Source: Comamonas sp. lk
GTDB taxonomy: Bacteria; Pseudomonadota; Gammaproteobacteria; Burkholderiales; Burkholderiaceae_C
DNA length: 64,000 bases
Direction: 5' to 3'
NCBI RefSeq assembly: GCF_900564145.1
Contig: NZ_UOOB01000002.1
Span: 620,001-684,000 of the forward strand
Shown here: piece after piece, positions 42,128-51,556 of the stretch
Layout: each line of letters opens with the position of its first letter
Numbering within the stretch: position 1 is the first letter of the stretch
Translations under genes and position numbers: made by a program
Notes under the pieces: generated by a model
Databases searched by the model: none
Told to the model about the DNA's origin: nothing
The model's input: the letters and a program-made list of their open reading frames with translations, nothing else

Positions 42128-42559
42128 TCAGGCGATGCTGCCACCGGCAGCTTCGATGGCAGCCTTGGCACCGGCAGTAGCGCCGATACCGCTGAGCTTG
42201 ACAGCCTTGCTGATTTCACCGCTCTTGATGACCTTGACCACCTTAGCGATTGAACCAACCAGACCGGCTTGCTTCAGAGCAGCCAGATCCACTTCGGCCA
42301 GGCCGAGCTGTTCCAGCTCGGACAAGCTCACTTCTGCATTGAACTTCAGCAGATGCGACTTGAAGCCACGCTTAGGCAGGCGACGCTGCAAAGGCATTTG
42401 ACCGCCTTCGAAGCCTACCTTGTGGTAGCCACCCGAACGCGATTTCTGACCCTTGTGACCACGACCGGCGGTCTTACCCAGACCGGAACCGATACCGCGG
42501 CCAACGCGACGCTTGGCGTGCTTGGCGCCGTCTGCAGGCTTGATGCTATTGAGTTCCAT
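42128..42559 (-). CDS. rplO: 50S ribosomal protein L15
   Basis: A 143-residue late-assembly protein of the 50S subunit. It starts [20 protein letters not shown] and has [20 protein letters not shown] and [15 protein letters not shown]. Three possible starts are adjacent (TTG 42565, ATG 42562, ATG 42559); 42559 is best spaced from the AAGGA and matches the family. It follows rpmD by about 11 bp. Confidence 0.97.
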   Translation of the reverse strand: MELNSIKPADGAKHAKRRVGRGIGSGLGKTAGRGHKGQKSRSGGYHKVGFEGGQMPLQRRLPKRGFKSHLLKFNAEVSLSELEQLGLAEVDLAALKQAGLVGSIAKVVKVIKSGEISKAVKLSGIGATAGAKAAIEAAGGSIA

Positions 42560-42570
42560 CATCAATCCTT

Positions 42571-42753
42571 TCAGAGGACCTTGACCAGATAGCTGATCTT
42601 GTTGATCATGCCGCGCACTTCGGGCGAGTCCTGCAGTTCGCTGATGCTGTTCAGCTTACGCAGGCCCAGGCCACGAACGGTAGCGCGGTGCGATTCTTTG
42701 GTGCCAATAGGGCTGCGCACCAGTTGCACCTTGACGGTTTGTTGCGTTGTCAT
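42571..42753 (-). CDS. rpmD: 50S ribosomal protein L30
   Basis: A 60-residue protein with the L30 fold. [20 protein letters not shown] and [20 protein letters not shown] lead to [13 protein letters not shown], the standard ending. It is 14 bp after rpsE and in the usual spc order. Nothing unusual. Confidence 0.97.
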   Translation of the reverse strand: MTTQQTVKVQLVRSPIGTKESHRATVRGLGLRKLNSISELQDSPEVRGMINKISYLVKVL

Positions 42754-42767
42754 GTTCTTGACTCCGA

Positions 42768-43289
42768 TCAGGCCGCGAAGATGTCTTCGATCGACTTGCC
42801 ACGCTTTGCAGCCACGTTCGCAGGCGTCGTGGAGTTCTTCAAAGCGTCGAAAGTTGCGCGGACCATGTTGTAGGGGTTCGACGAACCATGGCTCTTGGCC
42901 ACGATATCGGTGATACCCACCACTTCAAAAACAGCACGCATTGGGCCGCCAGCAATAATGCCGGTACCCTTGGGAGCTGGATGCAACTCCACGAGTGCTG
43001 CGCCGTGATGACCCTTCACCGAGTGGTGAATGGTGCCGCTCTTGAGTGCGACTTTCATCAGGTTGCGACGGCATTCTTCCATCGCTTTTTGCACGGCAGC
43101 AGGCACTTCCTTGGACTTGCCCTTACCCATGCCAACGCGGCCGTCACCGTCGCCAACCACGGTCAGTGCAGCGAAGCCGAGGATACGACCGCCCTTCACA
43201 ACCTTGGTGACGCGGTTCACCGCGATCATTTTTTCGCGCAGACCGTCGTCATTGCCTTGGTCTTGCACTTTGGGGGAAAACTTTGCCAT
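42768..43289 (-). CDS. rpsE: 30S ribosomal protein S5
   Basis: A 173-residue protein of the 30S body involved in decoding accuracy and mRNA helicase activity. The double-stranded-RNA-binding domain shows [20 protein letters not shown] and [20 protein letters not shown]. The C-terminal domain shows [20 protein letters not shown]. The start is ATG 43289 with GGAGCGG ahead; a TTG at 43295 is in frame but less likely. The spectinomycin loop residues (VVKGGR) are wild type. Confidence 0.97.
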   Translation of the reverse strand: MAKFSPKVQDQGNDDGLREKMIAVNRVTKVVKGGRILGFAALTVVGDGDGRVGMGKGKSKEVPAAVQKAMEECRRNLMKVALKSGTIHHSVKGHHGAALVELHPAPKGTGIIAGGPMRAVFEVVGITDIVAKSHGSSNPYNMVRATFDALKNSTTPANVAAKRGKSIEDIFAA

Positions 43290-43305
43290 TTTCAATCCGC
43301 TCCGC

Positions 43306-43671
43306 TTAGAACTGCAGGCCCGCTTCGCGAGCGGCCTCTGCCAAAGCCTTCACGCGGCCGTGGTATGCAAAACCGGCGCGGTCGAAAGCGACTTTCTCAA
43401 CGCCAGCAGCCTTCGCCTTTTCAGCAATACGCTTGCCGATCAGTGTGGCTGCAGCCACGTTGCCACCCTTGCCAGCGGCGCCGATTTGGGCGCGCACTTC
43501 GGCTTCTGCAGTGGAGGCCGAAGCCAGCACCTTGGTGCCGTCTTCCGAAACCACGGAGGCGTAGATGTGGAGGTTCGTGCGGTTCACGCTCAAACGCGCC
43601 ACGCCTTGCTGTGCAATGCGGATACGTGTTTGACGCGAACGACGCAGACGCTGCTCTTTCTTGGTCAACAT
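43306..43671 (-). CDS. rplR: 50S ribosomal protein L18
   Basis: A 121-residue 5S rRNA-binding protein. [20 protein letters not shown] at the start, [20 protein letters not shown], and the C-terminal [20 protein letters not shown] followed by GLQF are conserved. The gap to rplF is 11 bp and to rpsE 16 bp. Full length. Confidence 0.98.
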   Translation of the reverse strand: MLTKKEQRLRRSRQTRIRIAQQGVARLSVNRTNLHIYASVVSEDGTKVLASASTAEAEVRAQIGAAGKGGNVAAATLIGKRIAEKAKAAGVEKVAFDRAGFAYHGRVKALAEAAREAGLQF

Positions 43672-43682
43672 AATGCAGCTCC

Positions 43683-44216
43683 TTACTTCTTCTTGGTCTC
43701 TTTGATCACGACCTTCTCATTCGCATAGCGAATGCCCTTGCCCTTGTAAGGCTCGGGAGGACGAACGGCGCGGATCTCAGCAGCCAGCTGACCCACCACT
43801 TGGCGGTCAGCACCCTTGATCACGATTTCAGTCGGAGTGGGGGTAGCAACGGTGATGCCGGCAGGCATCTCGAAGTTAACGGGGTGAGAGTAGCCCACTG
43901 CCAGGTTCAGCTTGGAACCCGATGCAGCAGCCTTGTAGCCCACGCCAATCAGCGTCAGCTTCTTCTCGAAGCCCTCGGTCACACCCTTGACCATGTTGTT
44001 GACCAGCTGGCGGAAAGTACCGGCCAGAGCGTCAGCTTCACGGGAATCATTGGAAGGTGCGAACGACAGCTTGCCGTCGTTGTTGCTGATGGCCACCAGA
44101 GCGTTCAGAACCAGGGACAGATCGCCGCCCTTGCCCTTGACCTTGATGGAGTCAGCGTTGATAGACACATCCACGCCAGCGGGGATGGTCACAATAGCTT
44201 TTGCTACACGAGACAT
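43683..44216 (-). CDS. rplF: 50S ribosomal protein L6
   Basis: A 177-residue protein near the sarcin-ricin loop and GTPase centre. Two repeated alpha/beta domains are visible: [20 protein letters not shown] at the start and [20 protein letters not shown] in the second. The conserved C-terminal [20 protein letters not shown] is followed by a lysine tail. Normal length and place. Confidence 0.98.
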   Translation of the reverse strand: MSRVAKAIVTIPAGVDVSINADSIKVKGKGGDLSLVLNALVAISNNDGKLSFAPSNDSREADALAGTFRQLVNNMVKGVTEGFEKKLTLIGVGYKAAASGSKLNLAVGYSHPVNFEMPAGITVATPTPTEIVIKGADRQVVGQLAAEIRAVRPPEPYKGKGIRYANEKVVIKETKKK

Positions 44217-44240
44217 TTCAGTATTTCTCCTTAATGTCCG

Positions 44241-44636
44241 TTAGGCCACATAGCACAGCACTTCGCCGCCGACACCGGTAGCACGTGCTTTGCGATCAGT
44301 CATCACACCTTGAGGAGTGGTGACGATGGCCACGCCCAGGCCGTTTTGGACCTGAGGAATTGCGTTACGACCCTTGTAAACGCGCAGGCCGGGGCGGCTC
44401 ACGCGTTCAATACGTTCGATCACAGCGCGACCGGCGTAGTACTTCAGGGTAATTTCGAGTTCGGACTTGCCGTCTTCGGTCTTCACTTGGAAACCGTCGA
44501 TATAGCCTTCATCCTTCAGCACTTGTGCGATGGCAACCTTGACCTTAGAGGAAGGAGCCGACACGGTGGCCTTGGAGACCATTTGTGCGTTGCGGATGCG
44601 GGTCAGCAAGTCAGCGATGGGATCACTCATGCTCAT
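44241..44636 (-). CDS. rpsH: 30S ribosomal protein S8
   Basis: A 131-residue 16S rRNA-binding protein. [20 protein letters not shown] at the start and the C-terminal [20 protein letters not shown] plus [20 protein letters not shown] are conserved. GGAGAG lies 7 bases before the first of two nearby ATGs, favouring 44636. In E. coli, S8 represses the spc operon by binding near rplE; a matching target was not looked for in detail here. Confidence 0.98.
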   Translation of the reverse strand: MSMSDPIADLLTRIRNAQMVSKATVSAPSSKVKVAIAQVLKDEGYIDGFQVKTEDGKSELEITLKYYAGRAVIERIERVSRPGLRVYKGRNAIPQVQNGLGVAIVTTPQGVMTDRKARATGVGGEVLCYVA

Positions 44637-44656
44637 GTTTAATCTCTCCTGCTTGC

Positions 44657-44962
44657 TTACCAGCTGGCCTTGGTGATACCGGGGATATCACCTGCAAAGG
44701 CCAATTCACGCACTTTGGCGCGGCCCAGACCGAATTGACGGAATGTGCCACGAGGACGACCGGTGATTTCGCAACGGTTGCGTTGGCGAGTGGGGTTCGC
44801 GTTACGGGGCAGCTTTTGCAGGCCCAGACGTGCAGCGTCGCGCTCTTCGTCGGAACGCTTTGCGTCGCCGGCGATTGCCTTCAGTTCTGCGTACTTGGCA
44901 GCGTACTTGGCTGCCAGCTTTTCGCGCTTCAGTTCGCGCTGGATCAATGCTACTTTAGCCAT
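44657..44962 (-). CDS. rpsN: 30S ribosomal protein S14
   Basis: A 101-residue S14 of the long, zinc-independent (C-) type: a single Cys in [20 protein letters not shown] and none of the four zinc cysteines of the short form. The start [20 protein letters not shown] and the end [12 protein letters not shown] are typical. It lies between rplE (8-bp gap) and rpsH. Confidence 0.98.
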   Translation of the reverse strand: MAKVALIQRELKREKLAAKYAAKYAELKAIAGDAKRSDEERDAARLGLQKLPRNANPTRQRNRCEITGRPRGTFRQFGLGRAKVRELAFAGDIPGITKASW

Positions 44963-44970
44963 GCGCTACC

Positions 44971-45510
44971 TCAGTTCTTGAAGGGGAACTTGAACGCTGC
45001 GAGCAGTGCCTTGCACTCTTCGTCGTTCTTTGCCGATGTCGTGATGCTGATGTTCAGACCACGCAGAGCATCCACTTTGTCGTATTCGATTTCAGGGAAG
45101 ATGATCTGTTCTTTGACGCCAACGTTGTAGTTGCCGCGGCCATCGAACGAACGGCCGGAGATACCACGGAAGTCACGCACGCGGGGCAGAGCCACGGTAA
45201 CGAAACGGTCCAGGAATTCGTACATCTGAACGCCACGCAGGGTCACCATGCAGCCAATTGCTTGGCCTTCACGGATCTTGAAACCAGCGATAGCCTTCTT
45301 GGCCTTGGTCACCACAGGCTTCTGACCAGCAATCTTGGTCAGGTCAGCCACGGCGTTGTCCATCACCTTCTTGTCGGCCACGGCTTCGCTCACACCCATG
45401 TTCAGGGTGATCTTGGTCAGGCGGGGCACTTCCATAGCGGAGGTGTAGCCGAACTTTTCTTTCAGTTCAGCCGCGATCTTTTCGCGATAGAGTTTTTGCA
45501 GTCGTGCCAT
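44971..45510 (-). CDS. rplE: 50S ribosomal protein L5
   Basis: A 179-residue protein that binds 5S rRNA and contacts the P-site tRNA and S13. [20 protein letters not shown], the [20 protein letters not shown] segment and [20 protein letters not shown] are conserved, as is the ending [15 protein letters not shown]. It follows rplX by 10 bp. Full length. Confidence 0.98.
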   Translation of the reverse strand: MARLQKLYREKIAAELKEKFGYTSAMEVPRLTKITLNMGVSEAVADKKVMDNAVADLTKIAGQKPVVTKAKKAIAGFKIREGQAIGCMVTLRGVQMYEFLDRFVTVALPRVRDFRGISGRSFDGRGNYNVGVKEQIIFPEIEYDKVDALRGLNISITTSAKNDEECKALLAAFKFPFKN

Positions 45511-45520
45511 GTGTTACTCC

Positions 45521-45838
45521 TTAGGCGGCGATTTCAGCGCCATTGGACTTGAACACGCGAACACGTGCGCCATCGGCGTTCACCTTGATGCCCACGCGAT
45601 CGGCCTTGCCAGTCGCTGCATTGAAGATAGCCACGTTGGATTGGTGGATAGGCATAGCCTTTTCCACGATGCCGCCGGTGGTGCCCTTCATGGGGTTTGG
45701 CTTGGTGTGCTTCTTGACCAGGTTGATACCGTCCACGATAACGTGGGAGTCATCCTTGCGCAGAGAAACCACGCCACGCTTGCCCTTGTCACGGCCGGTC
45801 AGCACGATAACTTCGTCGCCCTTGCGAATCTTGTTCAT
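45521..45838 (-). CDS. rplX: 50S ribosomal protein L24
   Basis: A 105-residue assembly-initiator protein of the 50S subunit with a KOW motif near the start ([20 protein letters not shown], then [20 protein letters not shown]). The middle [20 protein letters not shown] is conserved. It is 12 bp after rplN. Confidence 0.97.
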   Translation of the reverse strand: MNKIRKGDEVIVLTGRDKGKRGVVSLRKDDSHVIVDGINLVKKHTKPNPMKGTTGGIVEKAMPIHQSNVAIFNAATGKADRVGIKVNADGARVRVFKSNGAEIAA

Positions 45839-45850
45839 GGTGCTATTCCT

Positions 45851-46219
45851 TTAGAGAACTTCAGGGGCCAGCGACACGATCTTCATGAACTTTTCAGTAC
45901 GCAGTTCACGAGTCACGGGGCCAAAGATGCGGGTGCCGATAGGCTCCAGCTTGGCGTTCAGAAGAACGGCGGCATTGCCGTCGAACTTCACGAGCGAACC
46001 GTCTGCACGACGGATGCCCTTAGCGGTACGCACCACCACAGCACTGTAAACCTCGCCTTTTTTGACGCGGCCACGGGGTGCTGCTTCCTTGATGCTCACC
46101 TTGATGATGTCGCCAACACTTGCATAGCGGCGATGAGAACCGCCCAGTACCTTAATGCACTGGACAGACTTCGCGCCGGTGTTGTCGGCAACCTCTAACC
46201 GAGATTCTGTTTGGATCAT
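45851..46219 (-). CDS. rplN: 50S ribosomal protein L14
   Basis: A 122-residue 23S-binding protein and first gene of the spc part. [20 protein letters not shown] opens it, followed by [20 protein letters not shown] and [20 protein letters not shown]. The start at 46219 gives the invariant MIQ N-terminus; the frame runs to 46273 without conservation. No rpsQ or other S10-operon gene lies upstream; instead there is a 457-bp gap with a promoter, a stem-loop and then glpD. Confidence 0.98.
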   Translation of the reverse strand: MIQTESRLEVADNTGAKSVQCIKVLGGSHRRYASVGDIIKVSIKEAAPRGRVKKGEVYSAVVVRTAKGIRRADGSLVKFDGNAAVLLNAKLEPIGTRIFGPVTRELRTEKFMKIVSLAPEVL

Positions 46220-46356
46220 TTCAATATTCCCAACTTGCTCCAGCAACGCCCGACAGCCCCAGAGTCTTCTCAAGGGCCGATCAAGAGCAGCCAGTCAGTC
46301 TTGGGCCCGTCGTCCACCTCCCGGACCATTCCGAAAGGCTTCCACTGGGCAGAACA

Positions 46357-46379
46357 CTTCACAGTTTTTACTTGTGAAG
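46357..46379 (-). promoter_or_regulatory. Stem-loop at the 5' end of the spc transcript
   Basis: On the minus strand CTTCAC-A-AGT pairs with ACT-GTGAAG around AAAA, nine pairs with one bulge. It begins about where transcription from the adjacent promoter should start, so it would cap the mRNA 5' end. Confidence 0.6.
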
Positions 46380-46385
46380 CCATAG

Positions 46386-46414
46386 ATTGTCGCAGGAATT
46401 CCTTTGCACGTCAA
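46386..46414 (-). promoter_or_regulatory. Sigma-70 promoter of the spc-alpha cluster
   Basis: On the minus strand TTGACG (46414-46409) and GACAAT (46391-46386) are separated by exactly 17 bases. Transcription should start near 46379, giving a leader of about 160 bases before rplN. It is the best promoter match seen in this gap. Confidence 0.72.
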
Positions 46415-46620
46415 GCGCTTAGCCAACAAAGACACCTCCAATGCACGGGGCCAGCGCGCTTTGCAACACGACCGCCCCATCGACTCCTAAAAAAATAACT
46501 TCAATCGCAATTAAATCATTGATATCAATGGATATTCATTACTTCCGAGCCACCCAAACCGATCGCCACAGTCATTCGCGCACCACTTATTCCCGTGGGA
46601 CTCAATGTGGGCTTTCGGCA

Positions 46621-46662
46621 CAAACAAAAACGCCAGAACCTGGGCTCTGGCGTTTTTGTTTG
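46621..46662 (-). terminator. Rho-independent terminator of glpD
   Basis: CAAACAAAAACGCCAGA at 46621-46637 is the exact complement of the 17 bases at 46646-46662, with an 8-base loop. It is 14 bp past the glpD stop and also has a T-run on the plus strand. Confidence 0.93.
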
Positions 46663-46676
46663 ACGGCTTAGCCGCT

Positions 46677-48269
46677 TCAGACAGCTGGCAGGTACTGCTT
46701 GGCCAGAACCAGGAAGTCGTCGAGCTGGGCATCGCACTCCAGCTCCTCGCCCAGAATAGCCGCCACGCGCGGCGCCACCTCGGCGGCCTTGCGGGCATCC
46801 AGGAAAAGCAGACGGCTGCGGCGCGCCAGCATGTCTTCCACCGTACGGGCGTATTCGTAACGGGCGGCAAAGCGCACCATGGCTTCGGACAGGCCTTCAG
46901 TCAGCCAGACTTCCGCGCCCGGCAAGGCCTGCACTGCAGCGCCTTCCGTGCCATAGGAGTGCACGCCCTGGGCCTGGTTCATGCGGTGCTTGACTTGCGC
47001 CTCCGCCGGAGCGCCCACCAGAGGCAGGTGCACGGTCACGCCAGCGGGGCGGCTGGGCAGGCGGCCGATATCGAAGCACTCGGTCAGCACATCCTCGGCC
47101 ATGGCACGGTAGGTGGTCCACTTGCCGCCAGTCACCGTCACCAGACCGGTCTTGCTGGACATGACGGTGTGCTCGCGGCTGATCTTCTTGGTGTTCGCAC
47201 CATCGTCATCCTGGGGCTTGACCAGGGGACGCAGGCCCACCCACATGCTGCGCACATCGGCCAGCGTGGGCTGGCGGTTCAGATACTTGCCGGCTTCCGA
47301 AAGAATGAAGTCCAGTTCCTGGGGGAAAGGCAGCGGCTCGCGCGCCAGATCGTGGCGCGGCGTGTCCGTCGTTCCCAGAATGACCTTGCCCAGCCATGGA
47401 ACGGCAAACAGCACGCGGCCATCGGCGGTCTTGGGTATCAGCAGAGCATGATCCGAGGGCAGGAAGTCCCTGTCCACCACCACGTGCACACCCTGGCTGG
47501 GCGCAACCATGGGTTTGACGGGCTTGCCCTGGGCCTGGGCATCCTGCTGGCGGAACAAGTCCACCCACGGGCCGGTGGCGTTGACCACGCACTTGGCATG
47601 CACGGTAAAGCTGCGTCCGCTTTCCGTGTCTTTGCAGATCACGCCGGCGACCTTGTTGTCTTCGTAAATCAGCGTTTCGGCCGCGCAGTAGTTGACCAGC
47701 AAAGCGCCCTTGGCGGCCGCTGTACGAGCCAGGGCCAGAGCCAGGCGCGCGTCGTCGAACTGGCCATCCCAGTACTTCACACCGCCCTTGAGGCTTTTTT
47801 GCTGCACCGTCGGCAGGTATTTCACCGTCTTGGCGGCAGACAGAAACTCCGTGGAACCCAGGCCCGCCTTGCCGGCCAGAGCGTCATACATCTTCAGGCC
47901 CACGCCATAGAACGGCGTATCGAGCAATTTGTAAGACGGCATCACAAAGGCCAGAGGTTGGGCCAGGTGGGGGGCGTTGTGCAACAGCGTGGTGCGCTCG
48001 TGCAGCGCCTCACGCACCAGCGAGATATTGCCCTGGGCCAGATAGCGAACACCGCCATGCACCAGTTTGGTGGCACGCGACGAAGTGCCCTTGGCAAAGT
48101 CCATGGACTCCAGCAGTACCACCTTGAAACCGCGTGCGGCCGCGTCCACGGCCACGCCCAGACCTGTCGCTCCACCACCAATGATGGCCAGATCATAGGT
48201 TTCGGGCTGGGCCAGACGCGTGAGCAGATCTGCGCGTGCAGTGGACAAAGGGGATGGAGCGGCAGACAT
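46677..48269 (-). CDS. glpD: Aerobic glycerol-3-phosphate dehydrogenase
   Basis: A 530-residue membrane-associated flavoenzyme that oxidises glycerol-3-phosphate to dihydroxyacetone phosphate and feeds electrons to the quinone pool. The FAD loop is LAIIGGGATGLGVAVDAAAR near the start; SSRATKLVHGGVRYLAQGNI, VNATGPWVD and VTGGKWTTYRAMAEDVL are conserved. The ATG at 48269 has AAGAGG about 6 bases ahead; the GTG at 48275 is too near the Shine-Dalgarno. It is divergent from glpR, with a good promoter and possible GlpR half-sites between them. Confidence 0.97.
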   Translation of the reverse strand: MSAAPSPLSTARADLLTRLAQPETYDLAIIGGGATGLGVAVDAAARGFKVVLLESMDFAKGTSSRATKLVHGGVRYLAQGNISLVREALHERTTLLHNAPHLAQPLAFVMPSYKLLDTPFYGVGLKMYDALAGKAGLGSTEFLSAAKTVKYLPTVQQKSLKGGVKYWDGQFDDARLALALARTAAAKGALLVNYCAAETLIYEDNKVAGVICKDTESGRSFTVHAKCVVNATGPWVDLFRQQDAQAQGKPVKPMVAPSQGVHVVVDRDFLPSDHALLIPKTADGRVLFAVPWLGKVILGTTDTPRHDLAREPLPFPQELDFILSEAGKYLNRQPTLADVRSMWVGLRPLVKPQDDDGANTKKISREHTVMSSKTGLVTVTGGKWTTYRAMAEDVLTECFDIGRLPSRPAGVTVHLPLVGAPAEAQVKHRMNQAQGVHSYGTEGAAVQALPGAEVWLTEGLSEAMVRFAARYEYARTVEDMLARRSRLLFLDARKAAEVAPRVAAILGEELECDAQLDDFLVLAKQYLPAV

Positions 48270-48756
48270 GGACACCTCTTAAAACATCGACAACACCAGA
48301 ACCCAGGCGCGAAGACGGCTTCAGCCTCCCAGCGTTCTTATAGCCAGTACCTGCAAACCACGCAATCGAACTGACGAAGCGGCGATTTTCGCTCTTTTTT
48401 CAAATTTCTACATAGTTTCTGGTTTTTTCTTTTCGTTTTAGTTCGATAAAGTCCCACTATTCACGCAAAAAGTGGGATGTCTTACCTTGCCGGCATCTTG
48501 CGGCGCCTTAATGACCAAACACATTTCACTCACAGCAGATGTAGGCCAGATGCAACGAATGCAGACGGCTACAAGCGACACAGAATTCCAGCACAACCCA
48601 CCCGAGAACCTATGAAATAGCAGCCTGCAGACCGCATCCCAAGCCAAACAGGCGCAGGGCCAATTGCTTCCTTTGTTTTCGGTTTACATTCCACACTGCC
48701 GCGCCTGGGCTCTGTATTGCGCCCATGGACTTTTTCACCCTACTCCATCTGACGCC
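48270..48756. other. 487-bp divergent control region between glpD and glpR
   Basis: It holds a glpD promoter (48337-48365), two GTTCGAT words facing each other (48365-48371 and 48441-48447), T-rich tracts with TTTTCG words (48386-48436), and an inverted repeat TCCCACT/AGTGGGA (48452-48477). The last 250 bases before glpR show no open reading frame or clear promoter that I can support. Confidence 0.6.
48337..48365 (-). promoter_or_regulatory. Probable sigma-70 promoter of glpD, with adjoining GlpR-like half-site
   Basis: On the minus strand TTGCGT and TATAAG are 17 bases apart. GTTCGAT, the core of the E. coli GlpR half-site, ends at the -35 (48365-48371). A second copy, GTTCGATAA, lies at 48441-48449 on the other strand. 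Confidence 0.55.
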
Positions 48757-49521
48757 GTGAACTCCAACCCCCGCCAATTGCAGCTTGTCGAAGAAGTCCG
48801 CGCCCGCCAGTCCACTTCGGTGGAGCAACTGGCGGAGACGCTGGGCGTCACCCTGCAAACCGTGCGCCGAGACATTCAGAAGCTGGCTGATGCCGGCTTG
48901 CTGGTGCGCTTTCACGGCGGGGTGCGGGTACCCAGTGCCACGGTAGAGAATCTGGCTCACCCCCAGCGCCAGGTCATGCACGCCGAGGGCAAGACCCGCA
49001 TCGCCCGCGCCGTGGCCGACGCCATTCCCAACAACTGCTCGCTGATTCTCAATATCGGCACCACCACCGAGGCGGTAGCCCAGGCCCTGCTCAAGCATCG
49101 TGGCCTGCGCGTGATCACCAACAACCTCAACGTGGCGGCCATCCTGAGCAGCAATGCCGACTGCGAGGTCATCGTGGCCGGCGGTCTGGTGCGCACGCGC
49201 GACCGCGGCATTGTGGGCGAGGCCGCCGTGGACTTCATCCGCCAGTTCAAGGTCGATATTGCCTTGATCGGCATTTCGGCCATCGAGCCCGACGGCAGCC
49301 TGCGCGACTTTGATCTGCGCGAAGTGAAGGTAGCCCAAACCATCATCGGCCAGTCGCGCGAAGTCTGGCTGGCTGCCGATCACAGCAAATTCAGCCGCCA
49401 GGCCATGGTGGAACTGGCGCGCCTGAATCAGATCGACCGCCTGTTCACCGACGCCCCGCCGCCCGCACCCTTCGATGCGCTGCTGCGCGATGCCGAAGTG
49501 CAGTGCATAGTCGCGCAATGA
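48757..49521 (+). CDS. glpR: DeoR-family glycerol-3-phosphate regulon repressor
   Basis: A 254-residue repressor of glycerol catabolism genes, relieved by glycerol-3-phosphate. The HTH is at about 18-45 (SVEQLAETLGVTLQTVRRDI, QKLADAGLLVRFHGG). The sugar-phosphate domain follows E. coli GlpR closely (LILNIGTTTEAVAQALLKH, VITNNLNVAAILSSN, GIVGEAAVDFIRQFKVDIAL, DHSKFSRQAMVELA and FTDAPPP). The GTG at 48757 gives the family length; the frame extends upstream without conservation. It overlaps the acetyltransferase gene by ATGA and precedes glpK. Confidence 0.95.
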   Translation: MNSNPRQLQLVEEVRARQSTSVEQLAETLGVTLQTVRRDIQKLADAGLLVRFHGGVRVPSATVENLAHPQRQVMHAEGKTRIARAVADAIPNNCSLILNIGTTTEAVAQALLKHRGLRVITNNLNVAAILSSNADCEVIVAGGLVRTRDRGIVGEAAVDFIRQFKVDIALIGISAIEPDGSLRDFDLREVKVAQTIIGQSREVWLAADHSKFSRQAMVELARLNQIDRLFTDAPPPAPFDALLRDAEVQCIVAQ

Positions 49522-49985
49522 GCGCCATCACCGTCCGCAGCGCGCAGACGCAGGATGCCGCAGCCATTGCCGCCCTGCTCGAGGGCATAGGCTGGTTCAA
49601 GGCCCATGAGCAGGCTACGGATGAACAAGCCCTGCAGGCCGTTGCAACACTGATTGCGGCGCCCCACTCCAGCCTGCTGCTGGTGGCCGAGCATGCCAGC
49701 CAAGGCATTTGCGGCTACTGCGCAGTTCACTGGCTGCCTTCGGCCGTGCTTCTAGGCTGGGAAGCCTATGTCAGCGAGCTGTTTGTGGCCGATAGTGCAC
49801 GAGGCCTGGGCGCTGGCACCCTCCTGCTCAACGCTGCCACCCAGGCGGCTCGCGAACGTCGCTGCCAGCGCATCTGGCTGGTCAACAACCGAGAGCGCCC
49901 GTCGTATCAACGGGGCTTTTATCAACAACAGGGCTGGACGGAGCAAGCCGAAATGGCGCGCTTTGTTCTGCCCCTGAATACCTGA
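49518..49985 (+). CDS. GNAT-family N-acetyltransferase
   Basis: A 155-residue acetyl-CoA-dependent acetyltransferase. Motif A is visible as YVSELFVADSARGLGAGTLL (R/Q-x-x-G-x-G/A type loop in ARGLGAG), with the C-terminal RIWLVNNRERPSYQRGFYQQ and QGWTEQAEMARFVL. The acceptor is unknown. Its ATG overlaps the glpR stop (ATGA), so the two are translationally coupled, and glpK follows 18 bp later: a GNAT gene embedded in the glycerol cluster. A further upstream ATG at 49503 lies inside glpR and is less likely. Confidence 0.88.
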   Translation: MSAITVRSAQTQDAAAIAALLEGIGWFKAHEQATDEQALQAVATLIAAPHSSLLLVAEHASQGICGYCAVHWLPSAVLLGWEAYVSELFVADSARGLGAGTLLLNAATQAARERRCQRIWLVNNRERPSYQRGFYQQQGWTEQAEMARFVLPLNT

Positions 49986-50003
49986 ATAGAAAACGAGTAA
50001 GCC

Positions 50004-51500
50004 ATGACGACTTACCTGCTTGCCCTAGACCAAGGCACTTCCAGCTCCCGCAGCATTGTGTTTGATGCCCAGGGCCGCCTAGTGGCCTCGGCCCAGATGG
50101 AGCTGCCGCAGATTTATCCACAGCCGGGCTGGGTGGAGCATGACCCGCTGGAAATCTGGCGCACCCAGCTGACCACGGCCAAGGAAGCGCTGAGCAAGGC
50201 CGGTCTTGGCGCCCGCGATATCCGCGCCGTGGGCATTACCAACCAGCGCGAGACCACCGTGGTCTGGAACCGCGCCACGGGCAAGCCCATTCACCACGCC
50301 ATCGTCTGGCAGGACCGCCGAGCCGAACCTATTTGCGCCGCCTTGCGCGACGCCGGCCTGGCCGACAGCATCCAGCAAAAAACCGGCCTGCTGATCGATG
50401 CTTATTTCTCAGGCACCAAGCTGCAATGGCTGCTGGACCACGTCCCCGGCGCCCGCACGGCCGCCGAGCGCGGCGAACTGGCTTTCGGCACCGTGGACTG
50501 CTGGCTGATCTGGCAGCTGACGGGCGGCAAACGCCATGTAACCGACGTTTCCAACGCCAGCCGCACCATGCTGTTCAACGTCCACACCAACCAGTGGGAC
50601 GAGGAGCTGCTGGCCGCCCTGCATATTCCCAAGAGCCTGCTGCCCGAGGTCCTGCCTTCGGCCGCCGACTTCGGCAAGACGGCGGAGCATGTGCTGGGCG
50701 GCGAAATTGCCATTGGCGGCGTGGCCGGCGACCAGCAAAGCGCCCTCTTCGGCCAGGGCTGTTTTGAAGCCGGCATGGCCAAGAACACCTATGGCACAGG
50801 CTGCTTCATGCTCATGCATACGGGCGGGCAGTTCCAGACCTCGGCCAACGGCATGCTGACCACCTCGGCGGCACAGGCCTCGACCCAGCCGCAATTCGCG
50901 CTCGAAGGCAGCGTCTTCGTCGGCGGTGCCGTGGTGCAGTGGCTGCGCGACGGCCTGCAAGCCATAGAACACAGCGGTCAGGTGCAGCAACTGGCGGAAA
51001 GCGTGCCCGATTCGGGCGGCGTGATGATGGTGCCCGCCTTTACCGGCCTGGGCGCGCCCTACTGGAAGCCCGATGCCCGCGGCACCATCACCGGCCTGAC
51101 GCGCGGCACCACGATTGCCCACATTGCCCGCGCGGCGCTGGAATCGATTGCCTACCAAAGCGCGGCCTTGCTGCTGGCCATGAGCCGCGATGCTGTGGCC
51201 AATGGCGGCCGCCCGGTCAGCGAGTTGCGCGTGGACGGCGGTGCCTGCGTCAACAATCTGCTGATGCAGTTCCAGGCCGACCTGCTGGGCATTCCCGTGG
51301 TACGCCCGGCCTGTGTGGAAACCACGGCCCTGGGCGCCGCCTATCTGGCCGGTTTGGCCACCGGCGTGTACCAGAGCACCGAGGAGCTGTCTGCCCTGTG
51401 GAAAGCCGAGCGCCGCTTCATGCCCACACAGGACAAAGCCCGCGCCGACGAGCTGATGCAACGCTGGGAGCTGGCCGTACGTCAAACCACATCACTATGA
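50004..51500 (+). CDS. glpK: Glycerol kinase
   Basis: A 498-residue FGGY kinase that phosphorylates glycerol to glycerol-3-phosphate. The start [20 protein letters not shown] has the phosphate loop; [30 protein letters not shown] and [14 protein letters not shown] are family signatures, and the C-terminal half has [20 protein letters not shown] and the ADP-binding [20 protein letters not shown]. The length matches (E. coli 502). It is followed by a terminator and then, on the opposite strand, an aquaporin. Confidence 0.97.
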   Translation: MTTYLLALDQGTSSSRSIVFDAQGRLVASAQMELPQIYPQPGWVEHDPLEIWRTQLTTAKEALSKAGLGARDIRAVGITNQRETTVVWNRATGKPIHHAIVWQDRRAEPICAALRDAGLADSIQQKTGLLIDAYFSGTKLQWLLDHVPGARTAAERGELAFGTVDCWLIWQLTGGKRHVTDVSNASRTMLFNVHTNQWDEELLAALHIPKSLLPEVLPSAADFGKTAEHVLGGEIAIGGVAGDQQSALFGQGCFEAGMAKNTYGTGCFMLMHTGGQFQTSANGMLTTSAAQASTQPQFALEGSVFVGGAVVQWLRDGLQAIEHSGQVQQLAESVPDSGGVMMVPAFTGLGAPYWKPDARGTITGLTRGTTIAHIARAALESIAYQSAALLLAMSRDAVANGGRPVSELRVDGGACVNNLLMQFQADLLGIPVVRPACVETTALGAAYLAGLATGVYQSTEELSALWKAERRFMPTQDKARADELMQRWELAVRQTTSL

Positions 51501-51556
51501 ATTAGTGAGCAACTAGCGCTTACCAAGCAAGGTCTACTGCCCGAAAACAACAAAAA

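Larger units (their letters stand above)
46220..46676. other. 457-bp gap upstream of rplN: promoter, leader and terminator
   Basis: From left to right in window coordinates it holds the rplN leader (about 160 bases), a 5'-end stem-loop (46357-46379), a sigma-70 promoter (46386-46414), an AT-rich stretch with the palindrome ATTGATATCAAT (46518-46529), and the glpD terminator (46621-46662). A 61-codon open frame at 46295-46480 on the minus strand has no recognisable features, and I do not call it a gene. Confidence 0.7.

Noticed and set aside
46295..46480. 61-codon frame in the leader region of rplN
   Set aside because: It overlaps the predicted promoter and 5' stem-loop, has no ribosome binding site and no recognisable features. 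A leader peptide cannot be excluded but is not supported.
46518..46529. Palindrome ATTGATATCAAT taken as a possible operator
   Set aside because: It is short and AT-rich in an AT-rich stretch, with no second copy or matching regulator.
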